Assembly (NCBI GenBank): GCA_023230425.1
Contig: JALNXI010000134.1
Coordinates: 1 to 5,811 of the forward strand
Origin: Methanoculleus sp.
GTDB lineage: Archaea; Halobacteriota; Methanomicrobia; Methanomicrobiales; Methanoculleaceae
Reading direction: 5' to 3'
Length of the DNA: 5,811 bases
The stretch's first letter is position 1. Each line of letters opens with the position of its first letter. Positions 5,598 through 5,811 of the stretch are shown here, piece after piece. The translations under genes were made by a program, and so were the position numbers. A model generated the notes under the pieces. That model ran no database searches and was not told the DNA's origin. It worked only from the letters and a program-made list of their open reading frames with translations.

Positions 5598-5811
5598 AAA
5601 GGTGGTTTACGGGGGCGAATAGTTGGTCACCACCTCTTTAAGAGACAATGCTTGCCATGTACCGACTGGTCAACTACCCCCCCCAATGGAGGGGCTTGCA
5701 GCTGGGGCCCCTTGCGGGGCACAGGGCTGCACTTTAATCGGTGCGAAGGTTGACGGTTCAAAAGTCGTCCTTATTCGCACGGGCCGGTTGACGCGGCCCC
5801 TACCGATTATC
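5598..5811 (+). ncRNA. Candidate structured non-coding RNA region (may continue past the window)
   Basis: No convincing gene, but nested complementary segments cover most of the stretch. AGGTGGT (5600-5606) pairs with ACCACCT (5629-5635). GGGGG (5611-5615) plus TAGTTGGTCA (5620-5629) pair with TGGTCAACTA (5667-5676) and the following C-run, making a possible H-type pseudoknot. CCCC-AATGGA-GGGG forms a hairpin at 5681-5694. TGCAGC (5697-5702) pairs with GCTGCA (5726-5731) around GCCCC-TTGC-GGGGC. TAATCGGT (5735-5742) pairs with ACCGATTA (5802-5809), closing a three-way junction with arms 5743-5778 and 5781-5799. Wobble pairs in two stems favour the plus strand; the minus strand would put a GCAA tetraloop on the 5707-5720 hairpin, so the strand is not certain. 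A weak TATA-like GATAAAGA (5572-5579) fits a start near 5600. I do not recognise the family. A DNA element end is an alternative. Confidence 0.45.

Noticed and set aside
5648..5737. 29-codon plus-strand ORF (starting MLAMYRLVNY)
   Set aside because: No good RBS, and the whole stretch is explained better by base-paired segments. It would need conservation of the protein sequence to be revived.
5735..5809. A second tRNA-like cloverleaf of 75 bases
   Set aside because: It has only two inner arms, and the T-arm position has loop GTTGACG instead of TTCRANY, so it is not a tRNA.
5741..5811. GTGCG as the 5' end of a group II intron after a hairpin
   Set aside because: The bases are better used in the stem TAATCGGT/ACCGATTA, and no domain V or reverse transcriptase is in the window, so the idea cannot be supported.
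1..5811. CRISPR array or insertion sequence
   Set aside because: No regularly spaced repeats and no transposase frame are present.

Overview
The window looks like chromosome of a GC-rich methanogenic archaeon, most likely of the order Methanomicrobiales (Methanoculleus-like). The genus is an inference. The evidence is an intact methenyltetrahydromethanopterin cyclohydrolase gene (mch), an archaeal Orc1/Cdc6 initiator, archaeal TATA-type promoters with very short leaders, and a CCA-less archaeal tRNA gene.

Layout, left to right. Positions 1-245 hold no gene I can support, only GC-rich hairpins, one of which may end the leftward gene that follows. Positions 246-1805 (minus) encode a secreted, sequon-rich right-handed beta-helix protein. 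Positions 1806-2293 are a non-coding divergent region with an AT-rich leftward promoter and, at the right end, a TATA box inside a 7-bp inverted repeat. Positions 2294-2926 (plus) encode a three-part protein: a conserved-looking N-terminal module, a Pro/Ala/Glu linker and a C-terminal four-cysteine zinc-ribbon-like module. Positions 3001-4146 encode an Orc1/Cdc6-family AAA+ protein with Asp-Asp in Walker B. Positions 4193-5140 encode Mch. Positions 5231-5304 are tRNA-Val(UAC).

The most unusual part is the right end. A small ribbon-helix-helix (RHH) gene (5242-5505, minus) runs into the tRNA gene on the opposite strand. Its last 20 codons and its stop are the complement of the tRNA, and the codon boundary falls exactly on the tRNA 3' end. 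Its leader carries two TGTCCGGA copies spaced 10 bp apart, a possible autoregulatory operator. Beyond it, 5598-5811 is dense in mutually compatible base-pairing (a possible pseudoknot, a GC hairpin and a closed three-way junction) and has no convincing protein gene, so it may encode a structured RNA. By eye the RHH gene is richer in A/T than its neighbours, so this may be the left end or relic of an element integrated at the tRNA. No integrase or second att copy is visible.

Functional links: mch serves one-carbon metabolism, while orc1 and perhaps the zinc-ribbon gene serve replication. Their adjacency does not by itself show a shared role. The RHH gene, its operator-like repeats and the structured region form the one plausible local system, and this is inference from layout.
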